DNA of 64,000 nucleotides from CBDDIP01 sp965279405 (GTDB taxonomy: Bacteria; Actinomycetota; Acidimicrobiia; Acidimicrobiales; Ilumatobacteraceae). The translations under genes were made by a program, and so were the position numbers. The stretch spans positions 2,170,001-2,234,000 of the forward strand of contig OZ257157.1 of the NCBI GenBank assembly GCA_965279405.1, read 5' to 3'. Of this stretch, positions 33,828 to 42,051 are shown piece by piece. Below the pieces are notes generated by a model that was not told the DNA's origin, made no database searches, and worked only from the letters and a program-made list of their open reading frames with translations. The number at the start of each line of letters is the position of its first letter. Positions within the stretch are counted from its first letter, which is position 1.

Positions 33828-33938
33828 GGCTGCAGTGCCGGGCTCGTCAGAGCGTCACCCTGCACTGCGGGGCTGGAGGAACGTGGTTCCGGGGGAACGG
33901 GCTGCGCATGTGTGCCCATTCGGCGGCAGATCGAAACT

Positions 33939-33977
33939 GGATGTCCGAGCGCGGCGTGGAGCCGCGCTCGGACATCC
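33939..33977 (-). terminator. terminator hairpin downstream of whiB7
   Basis: A perfect 17-bp inverted repeat (arms 33939-33955 and 33961-33977) with a 5-nt loop, 28 bp beyond the whiB7 stop. No T run follows. The perfection of the stem and its position support an intrinsic terminator. Confidence 0.7.
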
Positions 33978-34004
33978 GTCTGATGTGTTGGTCGACGGTC
34001 ATGA

Positions 34005-34355
34005 TCACGCCACCAGGTGGGGCGGGATCGGGACTTCGTCGATGACCAGCACGGGGCGGGGGTGCTTCGGAGGACGACCGCGCGGGCGCTTGTGCACCAC
34101 GATGCGGCCGTTCTCGATCAGCTCGCCGCCCCACACACCCCACGGCTCGGCCCGGTCGACCGCCGCCTCGAGGCAGCTGGCCGCCAGCGAGCACTTGCTG
34201 CAGATGGCCTTTGCACGAGCGATGTCCAGCGGGACGTCCGAGAAGAACAGGTGGGTGAGGGTGCCGTGACCGTCGGCGCACCGCGCCTTGGGGGCGCGGA
34301 CGACGATGGGTTCGGGCGCTTCGTCGAGTTCGAATGTGATGTCGATGGCGTACAT
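34005..34355 (-). CDS. whiB7: WhiB7-type Fe-S transcription factor
   Basis: 116 residues. Four Cys at 26, 52, 55 and 61 (CX25CX2CX5C) bind a [4Fe-4S] cluster. The turn AEPWGVWGGE follows at about 69-78, then an AT-hook (HKRPRGRPPK, about 88-97). This ending is nearly that of mycobacterial WhiB7, the activator of intrinsic antibiotic-resistance genes, which binds SigA and AT-rich DNA before the -35. An unusually acidic N-terminus precedes the first Cys. Upstream are a small ORF and a terminator-like hairpin (separate entries), as expected for whiB7 attenuation. No AUG-proximal strong ribosome site was identified. Confidence 0.92.
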   Translation of the reverse strand: MYAIDITFELDEAPEPIVVRAPKARCADGHGTLTHLFFSDVPLDIARAKAICSKCSLAASCLEAAVDRAEPWGVWGGELIENGRIVVHKRPRGRPPKHPRPVLVIDEVPIPPHLVA

Positions 34356-34427
34356 GTGTGTGCCGTTTCGTCGTGTCCGCTGTTCGGATCGTGCGGACGA
34401 TGTGGGAAAGGATCGGAAAATGCAGAA

Positions 34428-34459
34428 AGGCCGCCGGGATCTTGCGATCCCGACGGCCT
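34428..34459 (-). terminator. attenuator-type intrinsic terminator in the whiB7 leader
   Basis: On the minus strand a 14-bp stem (AGGCCGTCGGGATC with its partner) closes a GCAA loop. Its single non-Watson-Crick position is a G-U wobble in minus-strand RNA but a C-A mismatch in plus-strand RNA. It is followed by TTTCTGCATTTTCC. It lies 72 bp before the whiB7 start and 26 bp after the upstream ORF stop, the placement of the known whiB7 attenuator. Confidence 0.8.
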
Positions 34460-34485
34460 CGGAGCGGTTGCTTCCGGCGTAAGCG

Positions 34486-34683
34486 TTACGTCGGTAGCGT
34501 CCCGAGGCGTCGGGTGTGGCGCTTGATGGTGTCGAGATTCATGGTCTTCGGCCGGGAGGCGAAGGACATGCTGGGCACCACCGCGGTACGCCACTGGTAG
34601 CCATGACCGAAGCCGGCAACTGCGCAAGCGCGCGCAGCTGCGGCCAGCGTGGCCACCTGCATTGCGAGCATCGTGCGAGTCAT
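34486..34683 (-). CDS. upstream ORF (leader peptide) of whiB7
   Basis: 65 codons from an ATG at 34683 with a strong AAGAAGGA ribosome site 9 nt upstream. The peptide has a hydrophobic Ala-rich N-terminal third (MLAMQVATLAAAARACAVAG) and a basic C-terminal end. It ends 26 bp before the terminator hairpin in the whiB7 leader. In mycobacteria and Streptomyces, translation of a leader ORF couples ribosome stalling to readthrough into whiB7. I infer the same here; a separate small membrane peptide is the alternative. Confidence 0.6.
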   Translation of the reverse strand: MTRTMLAMQVATLAAAARACAVAGFGHGYQWRTAVVPSMSFASRPKTMNLDTIKRHTRRLGTLPT

Positions 34684-34766
34684 TGGTTCCGATCCTTCTT
34701 GATCGTCGAGGCCGGGCGCGGGGTTGCGAGCGGTCGATCGCTAGAAGACCACGGATGTGATTGCGC

Positions 34767-34772
34767 CGTCAA
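34767..34772 (-). promoter_or_regulatory. candidate -35 element of the whiB7 transcript
   Basis: TTGACG on the minus strand, 84 bp before the leader ORF. The 20 bases upstream (around GATTGATCGCGAAATG) are notably AT-rich for this genome, as expected where WhiB7 with SigA contacts its own promoter. No good -10 hexamer is seen; TTCTAG lies 20 bp downstream. Confidence 0.35.
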
Positions 34773-34785
34773 CCGCATTTCGCGA

Positions 34786-35376
34786 TCAATCCGCAGATGT
34801 GTCGGCAGTCACAGTTCCTGGGGCGCCCTCAGCGTCGCGAACGAACACGTGCTCGCGGTAGAAGCGCATCTCCGACACGCTCTCGCGGATGTCGTCCAGC
34901 GCCCGGTGCGTACCGCTCTTGCCGTTGTGCGCGTTGACCAGCGTCGGGTACCAGCGGCGGACGAGCTCCTTGACGCTGCTGACGTCGATGCTGCGGTAGT
35001 GCAGCCAGTGCTCGATCTCGGGCAGGTAGGCGTCGAGGAAGCGACGATCCATGCCGATCGAGTTGCCGCACAGCGGCACCTTGCGCGCCTCGGGCACGTG
35101 CTCGCGGATGAACGCCAACGTCTGTGCGCCGGCCTCCTCGAGCGTCATCGTGGAGGCGCGAATGGCGTCGAGCAGACCGCTCTTGGTGTGCATGTCGACG
35201 ACGATCGGCTCCATCAGCGCGAGCAGCTCCTCGGACTGGTGCACGACGAGGTCGGGACCCTCGGCGACGATGTTCAGCTCGTCGTCGGTGATGATCGTGG
35301 CGATCTCCACGATCACGTGCTTCGACGGCTCCAGCCCTGTCATCTCGAGATCCATCCAGACCAGCACGTGGAGCAC
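34786..35376 (-). CDS. orn: oligoribonuclease
   Basis: DEDDh 3'-5' exonuclease that degrades 2-5-nt RNAs and pGpG from c-di-GMP turnover. Exo I LVWMDLEMTGL, Exo II CGNSIGMDRRFLDAY and Exo III NAHNGKSGTHRALDDIRES contain the catalytic acidic residues and His. GTG 35376 or GTG 35367 are both plausible starts; longer frames would overlap the divergent Nudix gene. It complements the diguanylate cyclase in the window. The expected length (about 190) fits. Confidence 0.95.
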   Translation of the reverse strand: MLHVLVWMDLEMTGLEPSKHVIVEIATIITDDELNIVAEGPDLVVHQSEELLALMEPIVVDMHTKSGLLDAIRASTMTLEEAGAQTLAFIREHVPEARKVPLCGNSIGMDRRFLDAYLPEIEHWLHYRSIDVSSVKELVRRWYPTLVNAHNGKSGTHRALDDIRESVSEMRFYREHVFVRDAEGAPGTVTADTSAD

Positions 35377-35417
35377 ACTACGGGGTCCGTTCCCGATGAC
35401 CGAGTACGTTCGCCTCG

Positions 35418-36152
35418 ATGTCCGACGCACCGCTGCCGATTCGACCCGCGTCCACCGTGATGCTGGTGCGCGACGGCGCCGACGGCATCGAGGTGTTCAT
35501 GCTCCGACGCACCATCGCCGCCGCGTTCGCCGGGGGCGCGTACGTGTTCCCTGGCGGCAAGGTCGATGCGGCAGACGGCGAGATCGAGTCCGACGCTGCG
35601 TACCGCGTCGCGGCGATCCGTGAGGTGTACGAGGAAGCGGGTGTGCTGCTGGCGCGCGACGCCGACGGCCGGACGGTGGACGACGGCCACCCTGCGCTCG
35701 CCCATCGCGATCAGGTCTACGACGGCTCGCTCGACGTGCGCGCCCTGTGTGCGCGCCACGGCCTGGAGCTGGCCGTCGACCAGCTCGCCTACGTCAGTCG
35801 CTGGATCACCCCGAAGGGCGAGACCACGCGCCGCTTCGACACCCGCTTCTTCATCGCCGAAGCGCCGGCCGGCCAGTCATCGCACCACGACGACAACGAG
35901 ACCATCGCCAGCTTCTGGGTGCGCCCCGAGGACGCGCTGGCGCGGCAGGCGGCGGGCGAGCTGATGATGCTGCCGCCGACGATCGTCAACCTGCGACTCC
36001 TCGCCGATGCGGGAACGGCTGCCGAGGCGATGCGCGTCGGGCAGGCGATCGGCACGCCGCCGACGATCCTGCCCAAGCTGAAGGTGGATGCCGACGGTCG
36101 CTTCGTCGGCGTGTCGATGCCCGGCGACGCGGACTACGACGCGCTGGACTGA
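35418..36152 (+). CDS. Nudix hydrolase (NUDT19/RP2p-like)
   Basis: 244 residues. The Nudix box is split by an insertion: GGKVDAAD ... AAIREVYEEAGVLL, giving REVYEEAG at about 74-81. Long C-terminal helices (MMLPPTIVNLRLLADAG) are typical of the NUDT7/NUDT19-type subgroup that cleaves CoA and acyl-CoA, although actinobacterial members are not characterised to my knowledge. The 3' end overlaps the convergent mrp by 19 bp. Confidence 0.85.
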   Translation: MSDAPLPIRPASTVMLVRDGADGIEVFMLRRTIAAAFAGGAYVFPGGKVDAADGEIESDAAYRVAAIREVYEEAGVLLARDADGRTVDDGHPALAHRDQVYDGSLDVRALCARHGLELAVDQLAYVSRWITPKGETTRRFDTRFFIAEAPAGQSSHHDDNETIASFWVRPEDALARQAAGELMMLPPTIVNLRLLADAGTAAEAMRVGQAIGTPPTILPKLKVDADGRFVGVSMPGDADYDALD

Positions 36153-37366
36153 GCAGTCGCGGACGCGTCCTTTGCGTCGAGCGCTGCGGCGACCATGTCG
36201 AGCATGCGTGCCGAGCAGCCGGCCATGTTCACCGGTGGGGCGACGTCGTCGATGATCCGCCGGGCGATCGCCCGGAACTCGGCAGCTGCAGCGCCGTCGC
36301 CGTGGATCGCCACCGGCAGGCCGGCATCGCCGCCGGCGCCGACCGCGGTCTCCAACGGGATCTGACCGAGCAGCTCGACACCGATCTCGTCGGCCAGTGC
36401 TCGCCCGCCGCCCTCACCGAACAGGGCGTACGTCTCGCCGTGCTCGCACGTGAACGAGCTCATGTTCTCGATCACGCCGGCCACGCGCAGGAAGCTGCGC
36501 CGGGCCATGTCGGCGGCGCGAGCGGCCACCTTCTGTGCGGCGAGCGCCGGCGTGGTGACGATGAGCAGATCGGTGCGCGGCAGCATGCGCGCGAGGCCCA
36601 TCTGCACGTCGCCGGTACCGGGCGGCATGTCGATGAACAGGTAGTCCAGCTCGCCCCAGTGCACGTCGCGCAGGAACTGCTCGACGGCCTTCGTCAGCAT
36701 GAGGCCGCGCCACATCAGCGCGGTGTCCTCGTCGACGAGGAAGCCGGTGCTGACCACCTTCAGCAGTCCGCGGCCGACCTTCAGCTCGTTGGGGATGATC
36801 TTCGGCTTGTCGCTGCCCTCGACCGGCTGGGCCTCGAGGCGGTCGTCGATGCCGAGCAGGCGCGGCACGGAGAAGCCCCAGATGTCGGCGTCGAGCACGC
36901 CGACGGTGAACCCCTGCGCGGCGACGGCCGCGGCCAGGTTGACGGTGACCGAGCTCTTACCCACGCCGCCCTTGCCGCTGGCGATCGCCAGGATGCGCGT
37001 CGAGGTGGGCACCTCGGTGTCCGGTGCGTTCTCGCGGGCGTTCCACCGGGCCTTCATCATCACGTCGGTGCGCTCGTCGGGGGTCATCTCGCCCCAATCG
37101 ATGGACACCCCGGTGACGCCCGGGTGCACGGCGATGCGCGTCTCGACGTCCTTCTTGATCTGGGCGCGCAGCGGGCAGCCGCCGATCGTCAGCTTGACCT
37201 GCACGGTGACGTGCCCGTCCGGCGAGATGCTGACCTCGGGGGCCATCCCCAATGAGACGATGTCCGCGCCGAGCTCGGGATCGATGACCGACCTGAGCAG
37301 GTCGATCACTTCCGTGGAAGTGGGCGGTGCGGACGGGAATGCCACACCTCGATTGTACGGTTGCAT
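36134..37366 (-). CDS. mrp: Mrp/NBP35-type ATP-binding Fe-S carrier protein
   Basis: 410 residues. An N-terminal MIP18/DUF59 domain (VIDLLRSVIDPELGADIVSLGM ... KLTIGGCPLRAQI) is followed by a ParA-like domain with deviant Walker A SGKGGVGKSSVTVN, DADIWGFSVPRLLG and IDMPPGTGD. It assembles or transfers Fe-S clusters. The usual C-terminal CPxC is reduced to CEHG, a change seen in other actinobacterial Mrp proteins. Start ATG 37366 or GTG 37345. It is divergent from erpA, another Fe-S gene, with 52 bp between. Confidence 0.92.
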   Translation of the reverse strand: MQPYNRGVAFPSAPPTSTEVIDLLRSVIDPELGADIVSLGMAPEVSISPDGHVTVQVKLTIGGCPLRAQIKKDVETRIAVHPGVTGVSIDWGEMTPDERTDVMMKARWNARENAPDTEVPTSTRILAIASGKGGVGKSSVTVNLAAAVAAQGFTVGVLDADIWGFSVPRLLGIDDRLEAQPVEGSDKPKIIPNELKVGRGLLKVVSTGFLVDEDTALMWRGLMLTKAVEQFLRDVHWGELDYLFIDMPPGTGDVQMGLARMLPRTDLLIVTTPALAAQKVAARAADMARRSFLRVAGVIENMSSFTCEHGETYALFGEGGGRALADEIGVELLGQIPLETAVGAGGDAGLPVAIHGDGAAAAEFRAIARRIIDDVAPPVNMAGCSARMLDMVAAALDAKDASATAQSSAS

Positions 37367-37418
37367 GCCGGTACAGTGCGTGTGACCCCTCACACCGCCC
37401 TCATCTAGGAGGAAGCCC

Positions 37419-37751
37419 GTGATCACCCTCACCGACACCGCTGCCAACAAGGTCAAGGAACTGCTGGAAGCAGAAGGCGCCACCGACCTGGCCTTGCGCG
37501 TTGCCGTTCGCCCGGGTGGCTGCAGCGGCTTCTCCTACGAGATGTTCTTCGACGGCGACTTCGCCGCCGATGACGAGAAGGCCCAGTTCGGCGCCGCCGA
37601 TCAGCCCGTGTTCGTCGTCGTCGATCCGCAGTCCGCGCAGCTCCTCGAGGGCGCCACGCTGGACTACAAGGACGGCCTCAACGCCGCCGGCTTCTCGATC
37701 ACGAACCCGAACGCCACTCGCACCTGCGGTTGCGGCAGCTCGTTCAGCTGA
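37419..37751 (+). CDS. erpA: iron-sulfur cluster insertion protein (ErpA/IscA/HesB)
   Basis: 110-residue A-type Fe-S carrier. The three conserved Cys are in RPGGCSGFSYEM (near 35) and at the C-terminus RTCGCGSSF. GTG start is preceded by AGGAGG at 37407-37412, a full-strength ribosome site. It delivers clusters to client apoproteins. Divergent from mrp. Confidence 0.95.
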   Translation: MITLTDTAANKVKELLEAEGATDLALRVAVRPGGCSGFSYEMFFDGDFAADDEKAQFGAADQPVFVVVDPQSAQLLEGATLDYKDGLNAAGFSITNPNATRTCGCGSSFS

Positions 37752-37761
37752 CGCTCACGAA

Positions 37762-38613
37762 TCAGGCAACGAACGCGTCGAGCGCTTCGTTGAGCTCGTC
37801 GCCGTCCCACACACCGTCGAGGTGGTCGACGATCACACCGTCGGCACCGACGAGGTAGATCACCGGTTCGTAGCTCAGGCCCAGCGCGTTCACCGCGGGC
37901 GCGAGCTGGGTGCCGGCGTCATCGGCGTAGACGTCGGCGTGGACCATCACGGCCTTGTCGCCGATGCGCTCGTGCGCGGTGACGAGGAACTCGAGGCCCG
38001 GTGCGCACGTGCCGGTCTGGCAGTGCGCCGGCGTGCCGACCATGTACACCACCGGCTTGCCGCTCTGCAGCGCGTCGGTCAGCGTCACGGCGTGCAGCGG
38101 GCATGGGTTCGGGGTGAGCGAGCAGTACGGCTCGACGCCTCGGTGGTCGTCCACCGTGGGCGTGTCGAACGCCGGCAGCGTTGCGCCCGTGTAGGGCATC
38201 GGCACCGCTGACGGCTCGAAGACCTGGAACGCAGCGCCCTGCCCGTCGTCGCCCTCGGCGCGCAGCGTGTAGACGCCGGGCGCAGCGATGTCCGGGCGGA
38301 ACGCCCAGTACGCCGTCTCGATGCCGTTGTTGCGGATCACGGCGGAGACGTCGGTGACCTGCTTGTCGCTCGAGTCGAGCACGGCGCCCTCGATCGTTGC
38401 GGGGCCGTCCTTGGCGATCGTGCCGCCGATCGCGATCGACATCGGCAGCCGGACCCGTCCCGGCACGAGGACCTCCGTCGGGAAGCGCTGGACGAGCGTG
38501 AAGCTGCTGGGCGTTGCGGTGGTGCCCTTGCCGCCCTTCGTGCCGCTGCTGCTGCAAGCGGCGAGGGCGAGTGAGCCGGTGGCGACGAGCAGGGTGCGGC
38601 GGGAATACTGCAT
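37762..38613 (-). CDS. thioredoxin-fold lipoprotein
   Basis: 283 residues. The signal ends in a lipobox (LALAACSSS). Residues 35-130 look like an Ig-like beta domain (VPGRVRLPMSIAIGG, AYWAFRPDIAAPGVYTLRAEG). The C-terminal 130 residues have a thioredoxin-like order (KPVVYMVGTPAHCQTGTCAPGLEFL ... YEPVIYLVGADGVIVDHLDG) with a CQTGTC pair in the place of CxxC. It is probably an outer-face redox protein; its partner is unknown. Its ATG lies 3 bp from the divergent gene's start, so promoters must overlap coding sequence. Confidence 0.75.
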   Translation of the reverse strand: MQYSRRTLLVATGSLALAACSSSGTKGGKGTTATPSSFTLVQRFPTEVLVPGRVRLPMSIAIGGTIAKDGPATIEGAVLDSSDKQVTDVSAVIRNNGIETAYWAFRPDIAAPGVYTLRAEGDDGQGAAFQVFEPSAVPMPYTGATLPAFDTPTVDDHRGVEPYCSLTPNPCPLHAVTLTDALQSGKPVVYMVGTPAHCQTGTCAPGLEFLVTAHERIGDKAVMVHADVYADDAGTQLAPAVNALGLSYEPVIYLVGADGVIVDHLDGVWDGDELNEALDAFVA

Positions 38614-38616
38614 CGC

Positions 38617-40134
38617 ATGGAGACGGTAGCGACGTTCACGTTGAATGGGTCGGCGGTCTCCGTTCCGAGCGACGGTTGCTCGCTGCTCGAGGCGTTGCGC
38701 GACCGGATCGGCGTGCGGTCGGCGAAGGACGGCTGCAGCCCGCAGGGGCAGTGCGGCTGCTGCACGGTGTGGGTGGACGGCCAGCCGCGCGTCTCGTGCG
38801 TGACGCCGGTGGCGCGGGTGAGCGGTCGTGCCGTGACCACCATCGAGGCCCTGCCCGATGCCGACGAGTGGGCGCAGCGGTTCTGTGATGCGGGCGCCAG
38901 CCAGTGCGGCGTGTGCACACCGGGGATCATCATGCGCGTCGCGGCGATGACGCCCGGCGAACGCAACGACGCAGGCGTGCGCCAGGCGATGCTGGCCCAC
39001 CTCTGCCGATGCACCGGCTGGGAGACGATCGTCGCCGCTGTCGTCGACTCGCCTCGCCGTGGTGATCGTGATCTCGTGGCCGCATCCCGTCGCGCCGCGA
39101 TCGAGGGTGGTGGAGTGCAACGGGTCGGCCCCGAGGTCGCGCTCGGCCGCGGTGGCTTCGCCGCCGACAGCGCCCCGGCCGATGCGCTGATCGCCGTGCT
39201 CGACGAGGCCGGTGAGTGGGTGGTCGCCGAGACGATGACGGCCGCTCGCCGCTCGGCAAAGAAGGTGTCGGGCAGGCGCACTACGGCGCCGTTGCACTGG
39301 CCGATCGAGCTGCCGTCGGGCGAGTGGGTGCGAACGCTGCGCACGACGTGGGTGGAACCTGGCTACGTGGAGCTCGATGCCGCGTGGTGTGCGCCTGGTG
39401 GTGAGCCCGTCGGGCCCGCCGGCAACGGGGGAGCGTTCGGTGGCAAGGCGGACAGCGCGGTGGCGAGCGCGGCGCGGCGACTGGCCGACGAGCACGGGCG
39501 GGCGGTGCTCGCCGCGTACGCGCGCGAAGACGTCGTGCGGCGCGGGCCGAAGCGGCCACCGATCGCCGCCGGCATCCGCGCCGATGGTTCAGGCGTCGTG
39601 CGCGTCGCGCGCACTGAAGGCGTCGTCGACGCGATCGCCGCGATCGCGCCGGCCATCGTCGTCGAGGAGGTCGACGTGCCCGGGCCGCCGACATCGGCCG
39701 ACATCCGCGCCGCCGGTTGGGCGGAGGTCGCTGTGCTGCTCTCCTCACTGCAGCCGACCGATCGGATCGTCGCCCCGAACGGTGCGATCGCCGACGCGCG
39801 CGTCGATGCCGATGGTGCGGTGCACGTTCGGGTCGAGTGCGGTGCCGCGCTCGACGACGTCGTGCTGCGCAGCTACTGCATCGGTGCCGCGCACATGGCG
39901 CTCGGCTGGGTGCGCAGCGAGGCGTTGGCCGTCGACGCTGCCGGTGTGCCGATGGACCTCACGATGCGCAGCTTCGGCATCCTGCGCGCGGTGGACACGC
40001 CGGCGATCCACGTCGAGATCGTCGACAGCGCGGCGCCTCCCGTCAACGGATCCGACGCTGTGTTCGCCGCGGTCGCTGCCGCCGCATGGCGCCACGCGGG
40101 CTTCCCGGGCGCCTGGCCTACGATGCGCTCATGA
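38617..40134 (+). CDS. compact [2Fe-2S]-molybdopterin-domain fusion related to xanthine dehydrogenase
   Basis: 505 residues. Residues 1-150 are a complete XdhA/CoxS-type double [2Fe-2S] domain: CSPQGQCGCC with a fourth Cys in RVSCVTPV, then QCGVCTPG and LCRCTGWE. Residues about 195-505 resemble scattered parts of the molybdopterin-binding large subunit: VEPGYVELDAAW, GNGGAFGGK, REDVVRRGPKRPP, and an ending like PAIHVEIVD...AAAAWRHAG. About half of a normal large subunit is missing, including the GAKGVGEP segment that carries the catalytic Glu. Its partner could not be identified. It starts an operon with RidA and purine-type genes. Confidence 0.7.
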   Translation: METVATFTLNGSAVSVPSDGCSLLEALRDRIGVRSAKDGCSPQGQCGCCTVWVDGQPRVSCVTPVARVSGRAVTTIEALPDADEWAQRFCDAGASQCGVCTPGIIMRVAAMTPGERNDAGVRQAMLAHLCRCTGWETIVAAVVDSPRRGDRDLVAASRRAAIEGGGVQRVGPEVALGRGGFAADSAPADALIAVLDEAGEWVVAETMTAARRSAKKVSGRRTTAPLHWPIELPSGEWVRTLRTTWVEPGYVELDAAWCAPGGEPVGPAGNGGAFGGKADSAVASAARRLADEHGRAVLAAYAREDVVRRGPKRPPIAAGIRADGSGVVRVARTEGVVDAIAAIAPAIVVEEVDVPGPPTSADIRAAGWAEVAVLLSSLQPTDRIVAPNGAIADARVDADGAVHVRVECGAALDDVVLRSYCIGAAHMALGWVRSEALAVDAAGVPMDLTMRSFGILRAVDTPAIHVEIVDSAAPPVNGSDAVFAAVAAAAWRHAGFPGAWPTMRS

Positions 40135-40484
40135 GCAAACCTCTTGGCCCGTACACCCCGGTCGTTCGCGCCGGCGATTGGATCATCGTCAGTGGCCAGC
40201 TGGGCCTGAAGGACGGCGTCCTCGTCGACGGCGGTGTCGCCGCACAGACCACGCAGGCCGTCGCCAACCTCACCGCGCAGCTGGCGACGATGGGTGCCAC
40301 GTTGGCCGACGTGGCCAAGACGCTGTGCTTCCTCACCGACATGGACACGTTCGCCACGTTCAACGACGCCTACGTCGCCGGCTTCGGCGACAGCCGCCCG
40401 GCGCGCAGCACCATCGGCGTCGCCGCGCTGCCGGCCAACGGTGCCGTGGAGATTGAGGCCTGGGCGTTCAAGCCAGTAGCGTGA
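40131..40484 (+). CDS. RidA/YjgF family enamine/imine deaminase
   Basis: 117 residues. Typical RidA fold with SGQLGLKDG near residue 21, KTLCFLTDMDTFATFN, and PARSTIGVAALPANGAVEIEAWAF, whose Arg corresponds to the carboxylate-binding Arg of RidA. It hydrolyses reactive enamine/imine intermediates from PLP enzymes, which fits the PLP decarboxylase two genes on. ATG overlaps the preceding stop (ATGA). Confidence 0.9.
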   Translation: MSKPLGPYTPVVRAGDWIIVSGQLGLKDGVLVDGGVAAQTTQAVANLTAQLATMGATLADVAKTLCFLTDMDTFATFNDAYVAGFGDSRPARSTIGVAALPANGAVEIEAWAFKPVA

Positions 40485-40642
40485 CGGCCGTGCCCGGCGC
40501 CATCGCGATCATCCTCGTGCTGTTGATCTTCCCCGTGCTGACCTGCATGGGTTCGGTGGCGATCGCCGCCGGGCTCGGCTGGGCACTGAACCGCGATGGC
40601 GAAGTGCGCCACGAGGGCTCGGAGCTGCTCGACACCGTGTGA
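40481..40642 (+). CDS. 53-residue single-helix membrane protein
   Basis: GTG 40481 overlaps the RidA stop (GTGA) and the stop overlaps the next gene's GTG in the same way. The peptide has one strongly hydrophobic segment (AIAIILVLLIFPVLTCMGSVA, residues about 7-27) and a charged tail. Double coupling to its neighbours and a clear membrane helix support it as a real gene. I recognise no family. Confidence 0.6.
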   Translation: MTAVPGAIAIILVLLIFPVLTCMGSVAIAAGLGWALNRDGEVRHEGSELLDTV

Positions 40643-42051
40643 GCGGGTTGCTGCTGAGCAAGACTGCTCGGATGCACCGCCACGACGCCTCCACGGAGGT
40701 GCTCACCCAGGCCATCGTCGACTACGCCGTCGACCGGGTGCGGATGGACCCTCCGCCGCTCGACGGCCCGCGCACGTCTGCCGACCTGCGGGCGATGGCG
40801 GGACGCACGATCACCGAGTCCGGCCTCGGTGGGGTGGAGGCACTGCGCGTCTTCGGCGAGGTGCTCGGGCCGGCGTGCATCTCCGTCGACCACCCGCGCT
40901 ACCTGTCGTTCGTGCCGGCCGCGCCGACCGAGGCGGCGATACTGTTCGATCTCGTCGTCGGCGCATCGAGCATCTACGGCGGCTCGTGGCTCGAGGGCGC
41001 CGGCGCGGTGTTCGCCGAGAACGAGGCGCTGCGCTACATCGCCGATCTGGCCGGACTGCCCGAGGAGGCCGGCGGCGTGTTCGTCAGCGGTGGCACGGCG
41101 GGCAACCTCAGTGCGCTCATCGCTGCGCGGTTCCACTGGCGGGCGAAGCGACCCGGGCACTTCGATCGCGTGCGCGGGCTGATCGTCGCCTCGAAGGGCG
41201 CGCACAGCTCGATCGCCTCAGCAGCACGGGCGATGGATGCCGACGTGGTCGCCGTGCCCGCGGACGACGAGGGTCGCATGCACCAGGACGCGCTACGCGC
41301 GACGGTCGACGCGCTGGACCCCGAGGACCGCGCTCGGATCTTCGCCATCGTCGTCACGTGCGGTACGACGAACGCAGGCGTCATCGACCGGATGGCTGGC
41401 GTGGGCGGGTTGTGCGCCGAGCTCGGTGTGTGGTTGCACGTCGACGGGGCCTACGGCGGCGCCGGCCTCGCCGCCCCGAGCGTGCGCGACCGCTACGCCG
41501 GCATCGAAGCGGCAGACAGCTTCATCGTCGATCCGCACAAGTGGTTCTTCGCTCCGTTCGACTGCTGCGCGCTGGTCTACCGCGATCCGTCGATCGCTCG
41601 GGCGGCGCACACGCAGCACGCCGAGTACCTCGACGTGCTGCAGGGCGATCACCCGGTGGATCACAGCGACTGGAACCCGAGCGACCTCGCCCACCACCTG
41701 TCGCGACGGGCGCGTGGCCTGCCGTTCTGGTTCAGTTTGGCGACGCACGGCACCGACGCGTACAGAGAAGCGGTGGAAACCACGCTTGCCGTCGCCCACG
41801 AGGGCGCCGGGCTGATCGCCGCGGCGCCGCACCTCGAGCTGATCATGCGGCCGGAGCTGAGCGTGCTGCTGTTCAAGCGCACGGGGTGGACGGCTGCCGA
41901 GTACCAGTCGTGGAGCGACCGCATGCTGGCGTCGGGTGCGGCGTTCATCACGCCGACGGCGTGGGCGGGCGAGACCGTGCTGCGGCTGTGCATCGTCAAC
42001 CCGCTGACCACCGTCGACGACATCGCCATGATCATCGAGTCGCTCAGCTGA
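40639..42051 (+). CDS. PLP-dependent group II decarboxylase
   Basis: 470 residues from GTG 40639 (4-bp overlap with the small gene); ATG 40672 is an alternative start. Type I PLP fold: FVSGGTAGNLSAL near 153, the cofactor-stacking region ASKGAHSSI, HVDGAYGGAGL with the PLP-binding Asp, and the Schiff-base Lys in VDPHKWFFAPFDCCAL. Group II members decarboxylate aromatic amino acids, glutamate or aspartate; the substrate here is not determinable. Confidence 0.9.
   Translation: MSGLLLSKTARMHRHDASTEVLTQAIVDYAVDRVRMDPPPLDGPRTSADLRAMAGRTITESGLGGVEALRVFGEVLGPACISVDHPRYLSFVPAAPTEAAILFDLVVGASSIYGGSWLEGAGAVFAENEALRYIADLAGLPEEAGGVFVSGGTAGNLSALIAARFHWRAKRPGHFDRVRGLIVASKGAHSSIASAARAMDADVVAVPADDEGRMHQDALRATVDALDPEDRARIFAIVVTCGTTNAGVIDRMAGVGGLCAELGVWLHVDGAYGGAGLAAPSVRDRYAGIEAADSFIVDPHKWFFAPFDCCALVYRDPSIARAAHTQHAEYLDVLQGDHPVDHSDWNPSDLAHHLSRRARGLPFWFSLATHGTDAYREAVETTLAVAHEGAGLIAAAPHLELIMRPELSVLLFKRTGWTAAEYQSWSDRMLASGAAFITPTAWAGETVLRLCIVNPLTTVDDIAMIIESLS

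Noticed and set aside
40596..42050. Upstream extension of the 8-oxoguanine-deaminase-like frame
   Set aside because: It overlaps the PLP decarboxylase, which has clear motifs in another frame. The amidohydrolase homology starts at ATG 42051.
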